Shown one piece after another: positions 1 through 8,515 of a stretch of 64,000 nucleotides of DNA (the stretch's first letter is position 1; each line of letters starts with the position of its first letter). The stretch covers positions 434,001-498,000 of the forward strand of contig NZ_CAADFC020000033.1 of the NCBI RefSeq assembly GCF_900696085.1, given 5' to 3'. A program made the position numbers and the translations under genes. A model generated the notes under the pieces. That model was not told where the DNA came from. It searched no databases and saw nothing but the letters and a program-made list of their open reading frames with translations. The stretch comes from Bradyrhizobium ivorense (GTDB lineage Bacteria > Pseudomonadota > Alphaproteobacteria > Rhizobiales > Xanthobacteraceae).

Positions 1-644
1 ATCCACACCCAGAGCAGGATCGCGCTGTGCAGCACCAGCGACGCCGCCAGGAGCAGCAGATAGCCCGCAAGATAGAGCCTTGCTTCCAGCACGATCGATC
101 CGCGCTTGGCTTGCGGAATCCACGGCACGATCACCTGTCCGGTGATCGCATGCCGCAGCATCAGCCGGATGCGGACCAGCACCTGCAACAGCCCCGAATA
201 GGCGATCGCGAGCTGCGTATCCGATTTTGGCTTGGGGCCGACAATCAGCTCCGGATCCTTCTCGGGATCCTGAGTGTAGCGATGATGGTCCCAGTGGAAC
301 AGGCGGTAGTATTCATAAGGCAATCCGATCATGAACGCGGAGAGATTGCCGACGGCGAGATTGAGCGCATGGCTGCGGAACGCCGTCTTGTGCGCGGTCT
401 CATGCACCACCATGAACAGGAACGCGACGAAATAGCCCTGCACGGCGATCAGCGGCACGGCCCACGCCAGGCCGTAGCGCGACGCGACCAGCCAGATCAG
501 TGCGCCGACGATCGCGATCATACCGTAGTGGCTCGCCGCGCGCACCGCGCCTGAAAAGTTCGACTTGACCGACAAATCGCGCACATCAGCGGCGCTCAGC
601 GGCTTCAGGCGAGGTCCGCCGTCATGGGTCTCTGCGATGCTCAT
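1..644 (-). CDS. Fatty acid desaturase-type membrane di-iron enzyme (3' part off the left edge)
   Basis: The reverse strand reads open from an ATG at 644 to the window edge, about 214 residues beginning MSIAETHDGGPRLKP. Two histidine boxes of integral-membrane desaturases/hydroxylases are visible, HETAHKT and HWDHHRYTQDPEKDPE; the third box should lie beyond the edge. Hydrophobic stretches flank the first box (around residues 40-75) and a further pair begins near residue 190, as in this family. Members insert double bonds or hydroxyls into lipid-like substrates using a di-iron centre; the substrate cannot be read here. It starts 14 bp after the stop of the upstream hydrolase on the same strand, so the two are probably co-transcribed. 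Confidence 0.85.
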   Translation of the reverse strand, partial: MSIAETHDGGPRLKPLSAADVRDLSVKSNFSGAVRAASHYGMIAIVGALIWLVASRYGLAWAVPLIAVQGYFVAFLFMVVHETAHKTAFRSHALNLAVGNLSAFMIGLPYEYYRLFHWDHHRYTQDPEKDPELIVGPKPKSDTQLAIAYSGLLQVLVRIRLMLRHAITGQVIVPWIPQAKRGSIVLEARLYLAGYLLLLAASLVLHSAILLWVW

Positions 645-658
645 GATCGTCCCATCGG

Positions 659-1690
659 TCAGCGTTGCAGGAGCGCCGAGATCTCGGCGTTGATGAAGGC
701 GCGGTCCGCGGCGTTGTTGACCGGATTGCCGGCGCGGTGGCCGTGGATCGATGGGATCGCGTGCAACGCAGCCGAGCGCGCATTGACCAGGCGGCCGAGC
801 TCGTCCTCGTTGTTGCGCATGTCGAAGTAGCGGTCGGTACGCCCGGGCATCAGCAGCATATGCGCGCTGATCGCTGCGAGCGCGCGATCGAAGTCGCCGC
901 CGAATTCATCGCAGCGGCTGATGTCGCCAGCTTGCCAGATCGCAATCTGCGCCAGCAGGTCGTTGGCATCGCGCCGCGCGAACGTCGTGTCCCACGAGCC
1001 GGCGAGGTAGTCCTCGAGAGATGTGAACCCAGCCTCGCGCCAGACTTCCTCGCGATAGAACTCGTGCGACATCGCCCAGCCGGCATAGACGCGCCCCATC
1101 GCGCGAAAGCCCGCCGTCGGCTTGGCGACGAAGCGGCCATCTCGATAGGCGGGATCGGCGGTCAGCGCTGATTTCACGCCTTCGAGGAACACATGGTTGT
1201 ACGGCGAGCATCGCGCGCTGCCGCAGACCACCGCCGCGCGCTCGACCATCTCGGGGTGGCGCGCGGCCCAATGATAGGCCTGCATGCCGCCCATCGACCA
1301 GCCATAGACCAGCGCGAGCTTGGTCACGCCGAACCGCTCGACCAGCAGCCGCCGCTGAACGGCAACGCCGTCGTAATAGCTGAAGGCGGGAAACCGCGCC
1401 GCGCCCAGCATGTCGCGCGAATTCGACGGCGAGGATGACAGGCCGTTGCTGAACTGGTTCGCGATGACGATGAAGTAGCGGTCGGGATCGAGCGCCCCAC
1501 CCCTCTGCACCAGCCATTCGATGTCGGCATGCTGGGCGGAGAAGGACGTCGGATACAGGATGACGTTGTCCTTGGCCGCGTTCAGCGTGCCAAACGTCTT
1601 GTACGCCAGTTTGAGCCGCGGGAACACGGCGCCGCCCTGCAGCGTGACGTCACCGGCTTCGAAGATCTCGTAATCGCGTGGCGCGGTCAT
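659..1690 (-). CDS. Alpha/beta-hydrolase of the homoserine O-acetyltransferase (MetX-like) superfamily
   Basis: A 343-aa protein starting MTAPRDYEIFEAGD. The reading frame stays open further upstream, but this ATG matches the family N-terminus. The nucleophile elbow GWSMGG, an aspartate in MPGRTDRYF and a histidine in SIHGHRAGN make a plausible Ser-Asp-His triad. The fold is that of MetX acyltransferases, but many relatives are annotated only as alpha/beta hydrolases, and pairing with a desaturase gene 14 bp downstream is not a methionine-biosynthesis context. Acyl transfer or hydrolysis on a lipid-like substrate is an inference. A palindromic operator lies about 50 bp upstream. Confidence 0.8.
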   Translation of the reverse strand: MTAPRDYEIFEAGDVTLQGGAVFPRLKLAYKTFGTLNAAKDNVILYPTSFSAQHADIEWLVQRGGALDPDRYFIVIANQFSNGLSSSPSNSRDMLGAARFPAFSYYDGVAVQRRLLVERFGVTKLALVYGWSMGGMQAYHWAARHPEMVERAAVVCGSARCSPYNHVFLEGVKSALTADPAYRDGRFVAKPTAGFRAMGRVYAGWAMSHEFYREEVWREAGFTSLEDYLAGSWDTTFARRDANDLLAQIAIWQAGDISRCDEFGGDFDRALAAISAHMLLMPGRTDRYFDMRNNEDELGRLVNARSAALHAIPSIHGHRAGNPVNNAADRAFINAEISALLQR

Positions 1691-1742
1691 TGCCGATCGC
1701 CTCCGGTCAGGCTGCCCGCGCGGCGGTTGCGCGCTTAATAAC

Positions 1743-1757
1743 TGTACTATTAGTACA
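1743..1757. promoter_or_regulatory. Palindromic operator candidate upstream of the hydrolase-desaturase pair
   Basis: Perfect inverted repeat TGTACT-ATT-AGTACA, flanked by further near-symmetric AT-rich bases (AATAAC on one side, TTATT on the other with one base missing). It sits in the divergent gap, 53 bp upstream of the hydrolase start and about 130 bp upstream of the transporter start. Its size and symmetry suit a dimeric repressor of TetR, MarR or GntR type. No such regulator is adjacent, so the partner is unknown. Confidence 0.5.
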
Positions 1758-1803
1758 TTATTTGTCAACGGTGACATGACACCGGGCCGATCAATTCAAA
1801 ACC

Positions 1804-1857
1804 GGTATGGATCGATACCCGTTTGGGCTTGGACCCATTGCCGTCAACTCTCTAGGA
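1804..1857 (+). promoter_or_regulatory. Promoter/operator of the gudP-like gene (copy 1 of a shared module)
   Basis: Inverted repeat GGTAT-N6-ATACC (1804-1819) is followed after 9 nt by a -35-like TTGGAC (1829-1834), then 17 nt and CTAGGA (1852-1857). The same arrangement with identical spacing recurs at 4465-4518 upstream of kdgD. The inverted repeat abutting the -35 box is the usual place for a LysR-type activator, and a LysR gene lies between the two units. Confidence 0.5.
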
Positions 1858-1889
1858 GAGCCCTCGAGGAAATTTTCGAGGAGGCGCTA

Positions 1890-3227
1890 ATGAGCGCAAT
1901 TGCAACAGCTGCGGATACGCGGCGATCCCGCGTCCGACTTCTGATCGTGACGATGCTGTTTCTCGTCACCACCGTGAACTACGCCGATCGCGCCACGCTC
2001 TCGATTGCCGGCCCCGCCCTCTCCAAGGAACTGCAGCTCGACCCAATCGCGATGGGTTATGTGTTCTCGGCGTTCGGCTGGTCCTATGTGATCGCGCAGG
2101 TTCCCTGCGGCTGGCTGCTCGACCGTTTCGGCTCGAAATGGGTCTACGCGATCAGCATCATCGTCTGGTCGATCTTCACTGCGGTGCAGGGCCTAGTCGG
2201 CTTCCTGTCCGCGGGCGCCGCCGTGATCATGCTGTTCGCATTGCGCTTCCTGGTCGGCATCGCCGAGGCGCCGTCATTCCCGGCCAATGCCCGCATCGTC
2301 GCGTCCTGGTTCCCCGGCAATGAGCGCGGCACCGCGTCGGCCTTCTTCAATTCGGGGCAATATTTCGCGACCGTGATCTTCGCGCCGCTGATGGGCTGGA
2401 TCGCGCACAGTTACGGCTGGCGCCACGTGTTCTACGTGATGGGCGGGCTCGGCATCGTGATGGGCATCGCCTGGATCAAGACGATCCACGAGCCGAAGGA
2501 GCATCCCGCGATCAACGAGGCCGAGTTCGACTACATCAAGCAGGGCGGCGCGCTGGTCGACATGGATGCGGCCAAGGGCGGCAAGACGCACCATGGCGGC
2601 CCGGGTTGGAACCATATCCGCCAGTTGCTCGCCAACCGCATGATGCTCGGCGTCTATATCGGCCAGTACTGCATCAACACGCTGACCTATTTCTTCCTGA
2701 CCTGGTTTCCCGTCTATCTGGTGAAGGAGCGCGGGCTGTCGATCCTGCAGGCCGGCTTCGTCGCGACGCTGCCGGCGCTGTGCGGCTTCATCGGCGGCGT
2801 GCTCGGCGGCGTGATCTCGGACGCCATCCTGCGCCGCACCGGCTCGCTGACCATGGCGCGCAAGATCCCGATCGTCGGCGGCATGCTGCTGTCGATGTCG
2901 ATCATCGCCTGCAACTATGTCGATGGCCAGGCGCTAGTGGTCGGCTTCATGGCGCTCGCCTTCTTCGGCAAGGGCATCGGCGCGCTCGGCTGGGCTGTCG
3001 TTTCCGACACCTCGCCGAAGGAAGCCGGCGGCGTCTCCGGCGGCCTGTTCAACACCTTCGGCAACCTGTCCTCGATCACGACGCCGATCATCATCGGCTA
3101 CATCCTGGCCGCCACCGGCTCGTTCAACGGCGCGCTGGTGTTCGTCGGCGCCAACGCGCTGGTCGCGGCGATCGCCTACCTCTTCATCGTTGGCGAGATC
3201 AAGCGGGTGCAACTGAAGGCGGCATAA
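1890..3227 (+). CDS. MFS transporter, anion:cation symporter family, D-glucarate/galactarate permease (GudP-like)
   Basis: A 445-aa major facilitator protein; the ATG at 1890 follows a good ribosome site (GAGGAGG). The N-terminus contains the ACS-family pattern NYADRATLSIAGPALS in the first membrane helix, and FGWSYVIAQVPCGWLLDRFGSKW covers helix 2 and the loop 2-3 motif. Twelve hydrophobic segments fit the length. Proteins of this type import hexarates or hexonates with protons or sodium. Genes for glucarate and galactarate breakdown follow on the same strand, which supports that substrate. Its promoter module matches the one upstream of kdgD, so import and catabolism are probably co-induced. 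Confidence 0.85.
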   Translation: MSAIATAADTRRSRVRLLIVTMLFLVTTVNYADRATLSIAGPALSKELQLDPIAMGYVFSAFGWSYVIAQVPCGWLLDRFGSKWVYAISIIVWSIFTAVQGLVGFLSAGAAVIMLFALRFLVGIAEAPSFPANARIVASWFPGNERGTASAFFNSGQYFATVIFAPLMGWIAHSYGWRHVFYVMGGLGIVMGIAWIKTIHEPKEHPAINEAEFDYIKQGGALVDMDAAKGGKTHHGGPGWNHIRQLLANRMMLGVYIGQYCINTLTYFFLTWFPVYLVKERGLSILQAGFVATLPALCGFIGGVLGGVISDAILRRTGSLTMARKIPIVGGMLLSMSIIACNYVDGQALVVGFMALAFFGKGIGALGWAVVSDTSPKEAGGVSGGLFNTFGNLSSITTPIIIGYILAATGSFNGALVFVGANALVAAIAYLFIVGEIKRVQLKAA

Positions 3228-3237
3228 GGGAGTGATG

Positions 3238-3432
3238 GCTTCACCTCTCCCCGCCCTTCTGCGGGGAGAGGTCGAAATTCGCGAAGCGAATTTCGGGTGA
3301 GGGGCAAGGCAACACATCTCCGCAAAGACAGCCGCTCCGACTCGTTCGGATCGCGCGTGCAAATTGAGACAGTTATTGCGCGAAGAGAGCCCCTCACCCC
3401 AACTCTCTCCCCGTAAGAACGGTGAGAGGGGG
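3238..3432. repeat. Palindromic intergenic repeat cluster (CTCTCCCCG family)
   Basis: The gap between the transporter and lysR holds two facing hairpin units: a left unit around 3240-3305 built on CACCTCTCCCCGC...GCGGGGAGAGG with AAATTCGCGAAGCGAATTT next to it, and an inverted unit at about 3390-3431. Related units occur near 19080-19205, 22745-22905 and 23910-24065. These look like dispersed repetitive palindromes. They may also act as transcription terminators. No ORF of note is present. Confidence 0.75.
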
Positions 3433-3549
3433 TAGAAAACCAAACGGCGGCTGCGGCCGCCGTCTTCGTCTGTTTGCGTCCTTGGCCACTGGGAGGCATC
3501 GATGCTAGAACGCACAAAACCCCGCGCGATCCATTCCGGGCTTGCATCG

Positions 3550-4455
3550 ATGTTCGACCTCAACCAGCTCCGCTGTTTCGTCACGGTGGCCGAGGAGCTG
3601 CATTTCGGCCGCGCCGCAGTGCGGCTCAACATGACGCAGCCGCCGCTGAGCCGGCAGATCCAGGTGCTCGAGCACATCATCGACGCGCCGCTCCTGGAAC
3701 GCACCAGCCGCTCAGTGCGGCTGACGCCGGCGGGACGCAGCTTTCTGCCCGAGGCGCGGCGCATCCTCAAGCTTGCGGAATCCGCCTCGCAGGTCGCGCG
3801 CCGCATCGCGCTCGGCAAGACCGGCTCGCTCAAGATCGGCTTCACCGCGGCGGCCGCCTACGGCTTCCTGCCCGACCTGATCGCGGCCTGCCGCGTGCGG
3901 CTGCCGGAGGTCGATTTCTCGCTGAAGGAGATGGTGTCCGGCGACCAGTTCGAGGCGCTCGCCACCGGCCAGATCGATGCCGGCCTGCTGCGCCCGCCGG
4001 TGGCGCGGCCCGAGCTTGCGAGCCGGCGCGTCGTCGCCGAGCCGCTGCTCGCGGCGATCCCGAAGAAGCATCCGCTGGCGTCGGCTGAAACCGTCACGCT
4101 GAAGGACTTCGACGACCAGCCCTTCGTGATGTATTCGCCCTATGAAAGCCGCTACTTCCATGACCTGCTGGTGGCGCTGTTCACCCGCGCCGACGTGCTG
4201 CCGCGCTATGTCCAGCATCTCAGCCAGATCCACGCCATCCTCGCCATGGTGCGCGCCGGGCTCGGCGTCTCGATCGTGCCGGAAGCCGCCGCGAGCCTGA
4301 AGATCGCCGACGTCCGGCTGAAGCCGCTGAAGCTGCGCACGCCGGTGCCGGTCGAGCTGTTCATGGTGTGGCGGCGCGATCACGAGAACCAGCTGCTGCC
4401 GTCGCTGATCGAGATCGCCGGCGAAATCGCCGCGCCGCATCTGCGCGGCGATTGA
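3550..4455 (+). CDS. LysR-family transcriptional regulator of the hexarate cluster
   Basis: A 301-aa protein from ATG 3550 (MFDLNQLRCFVTVAEELHFG). The frame is open 16 codons further upstream, but this start fits the family. The N-terminal winged helix includes RAAVRLNMTQPPLSRQI, the typical LysR recognition helix, and the C-terminal part is a periplasmic-binding-like effector domain. It is encoded between the transporter and kdgD on the same strand. By family and position it is likely to respond to glucarate, galactarate or the pathway intermediate and to bind the GGyAT-N6-ATACC repeats at 1804 and 4465. This assignment is inferred. Confidence 0.85.
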   Translation: MFDLNQLRCFVTVAEELHFGRAAVRLNMTQPPLSRQIQVLEHIIDAPLLERTSRSVRLTPAGRSFLPEARRILKLAESASQVARRIALGKTGSLKIGFTAAAAYGFLPDLIAACRVRLPEVDFSLKEMVSGDQFEALATGQIDAGLLRPPVARPELASRRVVAEPLLAAIPKKHPLASAETVTLKDFDDQPFVMYSPYESRYFHDLLVALFTRADVLPRYVQHLSQIHAILAMVRAGLGVSIVPEAAASLKIADVRLKPLKLRTPVPVELFMVWRRDHENQLLPSLIEIAGEIAAPHLRGD

Positions 4456-4470
4456 TGCCGATTCGGCATC
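4454..4470. promoter_or_regulatory. Palindrome overlapping the lysR stop, next to the kdgD operator
   Basis: Perfect 8-bp arms around one base: GATGCCGA-T-TCGGCATC. It overlaps the lysR TGA by two bases and shares bases with the inverted repeat at 4465-4480. There is no T-run behind it, so an operator role is as likely as termination. Confidence 0.4.
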
Positions 4471-4518
4471 GCTCGATACCGCGTTTGGCTTGGACGCGCA
4501 TCGAACCGTTTCCTAAAA
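4465..4518 (+). promoter_or_regulatory. Promoter/operator of the kdgD-gudD operon (copy 2 of the shared module)
   Basis: GGCAT-N6-ATACC (4465-4480), then 9 nt, TTGGAC (4490-4495), 17 nt and CTAAAA (4513-4518). Spacing is identical to copy 1 at 1804-1857, and the bases between repeat and -35 are also similar (CGTTTGG in both). Downstream, GAATTTTG is repeated at 4571-4578 and 4582-4589, one helical turn apart, just before the kdgD ribosome site. Confidence 0.5.
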
Positions 4519-4602
4519 ACGACGCCACGGACGCGCGCTCTCGCGCATCCGGTTCCCAGGAACTTTGCAAGAATTTTGCGAGAATTTTGAAGGAGTGGCG
4601 CC

Positions 4603-5544
4603 ATGAGCAAGATGACCCCTCAGGAGATGGCCCGGAAAATCGGCGGCGGCCTCCTGTCGTTTCCCGTGACCCCGTTCAAGGCGGATTTTTCGTTCGACGA
4701 GGCGACTTACCGCGCGAACGTGGACTGGCTGTGCGGCTATGACGTCGCCGGCCTGTTCGCGGCCGGCGGCACCGGCGAGTTCTTCTCGCTGACGCCGACA
4801 GAGGTTCCGCAGATCGTGAAGGTCGCGGTCGACGAAACAAAAGCCCGCGTGCCCGTGCTCGCCGGCACCGGCTACGGCACCGCGATTGCGCGCGAGATTG
4901 CCATCGGTGCCGAGAAGGCCGGCGCCGACGGCCTGCTGCTGCTGCCGCCCTATCTCACGCATTCCGAGCAGGACGGCCTCGCTGCGCATGTCGAGGCAAT
5001 CTGCGCCTCGGTGAAGATCGGCGTCATCGTCTACAACCGCGATAATGCGATCCTGCAGCCCGACACGCTGGCACGGCTGTGCGAGCGCTGCCCGAACCTC
5101 GTCGGCTACAAGGACGGTATCGGCGATATCGAACTGATGACCCGGGTCTACACCAAACTCGGCGACCGCCTGACCTATATCGGCGGGCTGCCCACGGCGG
5201 AAACCTTTGCGCTGCCCTATCTCGACATGGGCGTCACGACCTATTCATCGGCGGTGTTCAACTTCGTGCCGGAATTCGCCACGAACTTCTACGCCGCGGT
5301 GCGCCGGCGCGATCATCAGACCATCCATGCAGGCTTGAAGGATTTCATCCTGCCGCTGATCGCGATACGCAATCGCAAGAAGGGCTATGCGGTGTCGATC
5401 ATCAAGGCCGGCATGAAGGTGATCGGCCGCGATTCCGGCCCGGTGCGCCCGCCGCTGACCGATCTCACCGAGCAGGAGATCGCCGAGCTCGCGGCGCTGG
5501 TGGCAAAGCTGCCGCAGGCGGCGGCGCAACAGGCGGCAGAATAG
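4603..5544 (+). CDS. kdgD: 5-dehydro-4-deoxyglucarate dehydratase
   Basis: A 313-aa member of the DHDPS/NAL class I aldolase-like family. It converts 5-keto-4-deoxy-D-glucarate to 2-oxoglutarate semialdehyde with loss of water and CO2. The N-terminus GGGLLSFPVTPFKADFSFD and the GGTGEFFSLT motif are typical of KdgD. The Schiff-base lysine is Lys170 (VGYKDGIGD) and the partner tyrosine is Tyr144 (VIVYNRDN). The ATG follows AAGGAG. It is the first gene of the block kdgD-gudD-aldehyde dehydrogenase-garD, and its product is the substrate of the dehydrogenase two genes on. Confidence 0.93.
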   Translation: MSKMTPQEMARKIGGGLLSFPVTPFKADFSFDEATYRANVDWLCGYDVAGLFAAGGTGEFFSLTPTEVPQIVKVAVDETKARVPVLAGTGYGTAIAREIAIGAEKAGADGLLLLPPYLTHSEQDGLAAHVEAICASVKIGVIVYNRDNAILQPDTLARLCERCPNLVGYKDGIGDIELMTRVYTKLGDRLTYIGGLPTAETFALPYLDMGVTTYSSAVFNFVPEFATNFYAAVRRRDHQTIHAGLKDFILPLIAIRNRKKGYAVSIIKAGMKVIGRDSGPVRPPLTDLTEQEIAELAALVAKLPQAAAQQAAE

Positions 5545-5580
5545 ACCGCAAGGCGAAGAACGAGACAGAGGGAGGAGCAG

Positions 5581-6936
5581 ATGATCCAGGATACGATCCG
5601 CGCCGGTTTTTCCGGCGCTCCCGTCGTCACGGCGATGGAGGTGATCCCGGTTGCCGGCCGCGACGGCATGCTCCTCAATCTGAGCGGCGCGCATGCGCCG
5701 TTCTTCACCCGCAACCTCGTCATCCTCACGGACAATTCCGGCCACACCGGCGTCGGCGAGGTGCCGGGCGGCGAGAAGATCCGCAAGACGCTGGAGGACG
5801 CCAGCGACCTCGTCGTCGGCCAGACCATCGGCGCGCTCAACAACATCCTGGCGTCGATGCGCGAGAAATTCGCCGACCGCGACGCCGGCGGCCGCGGCAA
5901 GCAAACCTTTGACCTCCGCGTCACCATCCATGCGGTGACCGCGGTGGAGTCAGCGCTGCTCGACCTGCTCGGCCAGCATCTCGCGCTCCCGGTCGCGGCG
6001 CTGCTCGGCGAGGGCCAGCAGCGCGCAAGCGTCGAGACGCTCGGCTATCTCTTTTTCGTCGGCGACCGCAGGAAGACCAGCCTTCCCTATGTCGAAGGCG
6101 AGACCGGCAAGCCCGACTGGTTCAATCTGCGTCACCAGGAGGCGATGACTTCGGAGGCGATCGTGCGCCTTGCCGAGGCCACCCAGGCGCATTACGGCTT
6201 TGCCGATTTCAAGCTCAAGGGCGGCGTGCTGCGCGGCGAACAGGAGATCGAGGCCGTCACGGCGATCGCAAAGCGCTTCCCGAACGCCCGCGTCACGCTC
6301 GATCCGAACGGTGCCTGGTCGCTCGACGAGGCGATCCGGCTCTGCAGCAACATGGGTGGCGTGCTCGCCTATGCCGAGGATCCCTGCGGCGCCGAGGCCG
6401 GCTTCTCCGGCCGCGAGATCATGGCCGAGTTCCGCCGCGCCACGGGGCTACCGACCGCAACCAACATGATCGCCACCGACTGGCGCCAGCTCAGCCACGC
6501 GCTGCGGCTGGGTGCCGTTGACATACCGCTTGCCGATCCGCATTTCTGGACCATGCAGGGCTCGGTGCGGGTGGCGCAGACCTGCCGCGACAACGGCCTG
6601 ACCTGGGGCTCGCACTCCAACAACCACTTTGACATTTCACTGGCGATGTTCACCCATGTCGGCGCCGCCGCGCCCGGCAAGGTGACCGCGATCGACACCC
6701 ACTGGATCTGGCAGGACGGCCAGGCGTTGACCAAGGAGCCGCTGCAGATCAAGGGCGGCAAGATCGCGATACCGGACCGGCCGGGCCTCGGCATCGAGAT
6801 CGATCGCCCTGCCATCGAAGCCGCGAACGCGCTATACAAGCAGCATGGCCTCGGCGCCCGCGACGATGCGCTCGCCATGCAGTTCCTGATCCCGGGCTGG
6901 ACCTTTGACGACAAGCGTCCCTGCCTCGTGCACTAA
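5581..6936 (+). CDS. gudD: Glucarate dehydratase
   Basis: A 451-aa enolase-superfamily enzyme that dehydrates D-glucarate (and L-idarate) to 5-keto-4-deoxyglucarate in the cytoplasm. Recognisable signatures are the N-terminal PFFTRNLVILTDNSGHTGVGEVPGG, the KxK motif in DFKLKGGVLRGE, the metal-binding stretch TLDPNGAWS and the catalytic histidine region GSHSNNHFDIS. Length agrees with characterised GudD. It starts 36 bp after the kdgD stop with a GGAGGAG ribosome site and is clearly in the same transcription unit. Confidence 0.94.
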   Translation: MIQDTIRAGFSGAPVVTAMEVIPVAGRDGMLLNLSGAHAPFFTRNLVILTDNSGHTGVGEVPGGEKIRKTLEDASDLVVGQTIGALNNILASMREKFADRDAGGRGKQTFDLRVTIHAVTAVESALLDLLGQHLALPVAALLGEGQQRASVETLGYLFFVGDRRKTSLPYVEGETGKPDWFNLRHQEAMTSEAIVRLAEATQAHYGFADFKLKGGVLRGEQEIEAVTAIAKRFPNARVTLDPNGAWSLDEAIRLCSNMGGVLAYAEDPCGAEAGFSGREIMAEFRRATGLPTATNMIATDWRQLSHALRLGAVDIPLADPHFWTMQGSVRVAQTCRDNGLTWGSHSNNHFDISLAMFTHVGAAAPGKVTAIDTHWIWQDGQALTKEPLQIKGGKIAIPDRPGLGIEIDRPAIEAANALYKQHGLGARDDALAMQFLIPGWTFDDKRPCLVH

Positions 6937-6959
6937 CAACGAAAAGGTTGGAGAGAACC

Positions 6960-8408
6960 ATGACCGCTCATCAGAAGAATTTTATCGCCGGCGAATGGAT
7001 CGACGGATCAGGCATCACGCGGGACATTAACCCCTCCAACACCAACGACGTGGTCGGCGAATACGCCAAGGCCGACAAGGCGCAGACCGAAAAGGCGATC
7101 GCCGCCGCCAAGGCCGCCTTCCCGGCCTGGTCGCGCGCGACGCCGCAGGAGCGCTTTGACGCGCTGAACAAGATTTCGGTCGAGATCCTCGCCCGCAAGG
7201 AAGAGCTCGGCCGCCTGCTGGCGCGCGAGGAAGGCAAGACGCTCCCCGAGGGCATCGGCGAGGTCGCGCGCGCCGGGCAGATCTTTGCGTTCTTTGCCGG
7301 CGAGGCGCTGCGGCTGACCGGCGAGAAGGGCGCGTCGGTACGTCCCGGCCTCGAGGTCGAGATCACGCGCGAGCCGGTCGGCGTCGTCGGCATGATCACG
7401 CCATGGAACTTCCCGATCGCGATCCCGGCCTGGAAGATCGCGCCCGCGCTCTGCTACGGCAACACCGTGGTGTTCAAGCCGGCCGAATTGGTGCCGGGCT
7501 CCGCACATGCGCTGTCCGAGATCATCGCGCGCTCCGGGCTTCCCTCAGGCGTCTTCAATCTCGTGGTCGGCTCGGGCTCGGTGGTCGGCCAGACCCTGCT
7601 CGAGCATCCTGATGTCGCCGCGATCTCCTTCACCGGCTCGGTCGCGACCGGGCGCAAGATCGCGCAGGCCTGCGTGCTCTCGACGCCGATGAAGAAGTTC
7701 CAGCTCGAGATGGGCGGCAAGAACCCGCTGGTGGTGCTCGACGACGCCGACCTCAAGGTCGCGGTCGAGGTCGCGGTCAACGGCGCTTATTTCTCGACCG
7801 GCCAGCGCTGCACGGCGTCGTCGCGCCTGATCGTCACCGCAGGCATTCACGATCGCTTCGTCGCCGCGATGACCGAGCGGATGAAGGGTCTCTCGGTCGA
7901 CGACGCCCTGAAGAGCGGCGTGCATGTCGGCCCCGTCGTCGACCAGAGCCAGCTCGACCAGGACCTCCGCTACATCAAGATCGGCCAGGACGAAGGCGCC
8001 CGCCTGCACTGGGGCGGCGAACTGCTCAACCGCGAGACGCCCGGCTTCTATCTGCAGCCCGCACTGTTCACCGAGACCACCAATTCGATGCGCATCGCGC
8101 GTGAGGAAATCTTCGGCCCGGTCGCCTGCGTGATCCGCGCCAAGGATTATGAGGAGGCGCTGGCGATCTCCAACGACACCGAGTTCGGCCTCGCCTCCGG
8201 CATCTGCACGACCAGCCTGAAATACGCCTCGCACTACAAGCGCAACAGCGAGTCCGGCATGGTGATGGTCAACCTGCCGACCGCCGGCGTGGATTACCAC
8301 GTGCCGTTCGGCGGCCGCAAAGGCTCGAGCTACGGCGCGCGCGAACAGGGCGCCTATGCCCGCGAGTTCTACACCACGGTGAAGACGGCCTACACGTTCC
8401 CGGGTTGA
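6960..8408 (+). CDS. 2-oxoglutarate semialdehyde dehydrogenase (aldehyde dehydrogenase family)
   Basis: A 482-aa NAD(P)-dependent aldehyde dehydrogenase starting MTAHQKNFIAGEW; the ATG has GGAGAGAACC upstream. Key features are PWNFPIAIPAWKIAPAL in the cofactor domain, the FTGSVATG glycine motif, the general base in EMGGKNP and the catalytic cysteine in GQRCTASSR. In this operon the expected reaction is oxidation of 2-oxoglutarate semialdehyde, made by KdgD, to 2-oxoglutarate for the TCA cycle. The specific substrate is inferred from gene order; the family assignment is secure. Confidence 0.88.
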   Translation: MTAHQKNFIAGEWIDGSGITRDINPSNTNDVVGEYAKADKAQTEKAIAAAKAAFPAWSRATPQERFDALNKISVEILARKEELGRLLAREEGKTLPEGIGEVARAGQIFAFFAGEALRLTGEKGASVRPGLEVEITREPVGVVGMITPWNFPIAIPAWKIAPALCYGNTVVFKPAELVPGSAHALSEIIARSGLPSGVFNLVVGSGSVVGQTLLEHPDVAAISFTGSVATGRKIAQACVLSTPMKKFQLEMGGKNPLVVLDDADLKVAVEVAVNGAYFSTGQRCTASSRLIVTAGIHDRFVAAMTERMKGLSVDDALKSGVHVGPVVDQSQLDQDLRYIKIGQDEGARLHWGGELLNRETPGFYLQPALFTETTNSMRIAREEIFGPVACVIRAKDYEEALAISNDTEFGLASGICTTSLKYASHYKRNSESGMVMVNLPTAGVDYHVPFGGRKGSSYGAREQGAYAREFYTTVKTAYTFPG

Positions 8409-8412
8409 GACC

Positions 8413-8499
8413 GTAGGGTGGGTTAGCCGAAGGCGTAACCCACCATATGACCACGACGCACAAACATGGTGGGTTACGCCTTCGGCTAACCCACCCTAC
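8413..8499. repeat. Long inverted repeat between the dehydrogenase and garD
   Basis: Arms of about 33 bp (8413-8446 and 8466-8499), each containing GTAGGGTGGGTTAGCCGAAG or its complement, enclose a loop of about 20 nt. It falls inside the catabolic operon. As a strong RNA hairpin it could stabilise upstream mRNA or reduce garD expression. The sequence style is that of dispersed rhizobial palindromic elements. Confidence 0.8.
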
Positions 8500-8515
8500 A
8501 AATCCTGGAGTCCGC

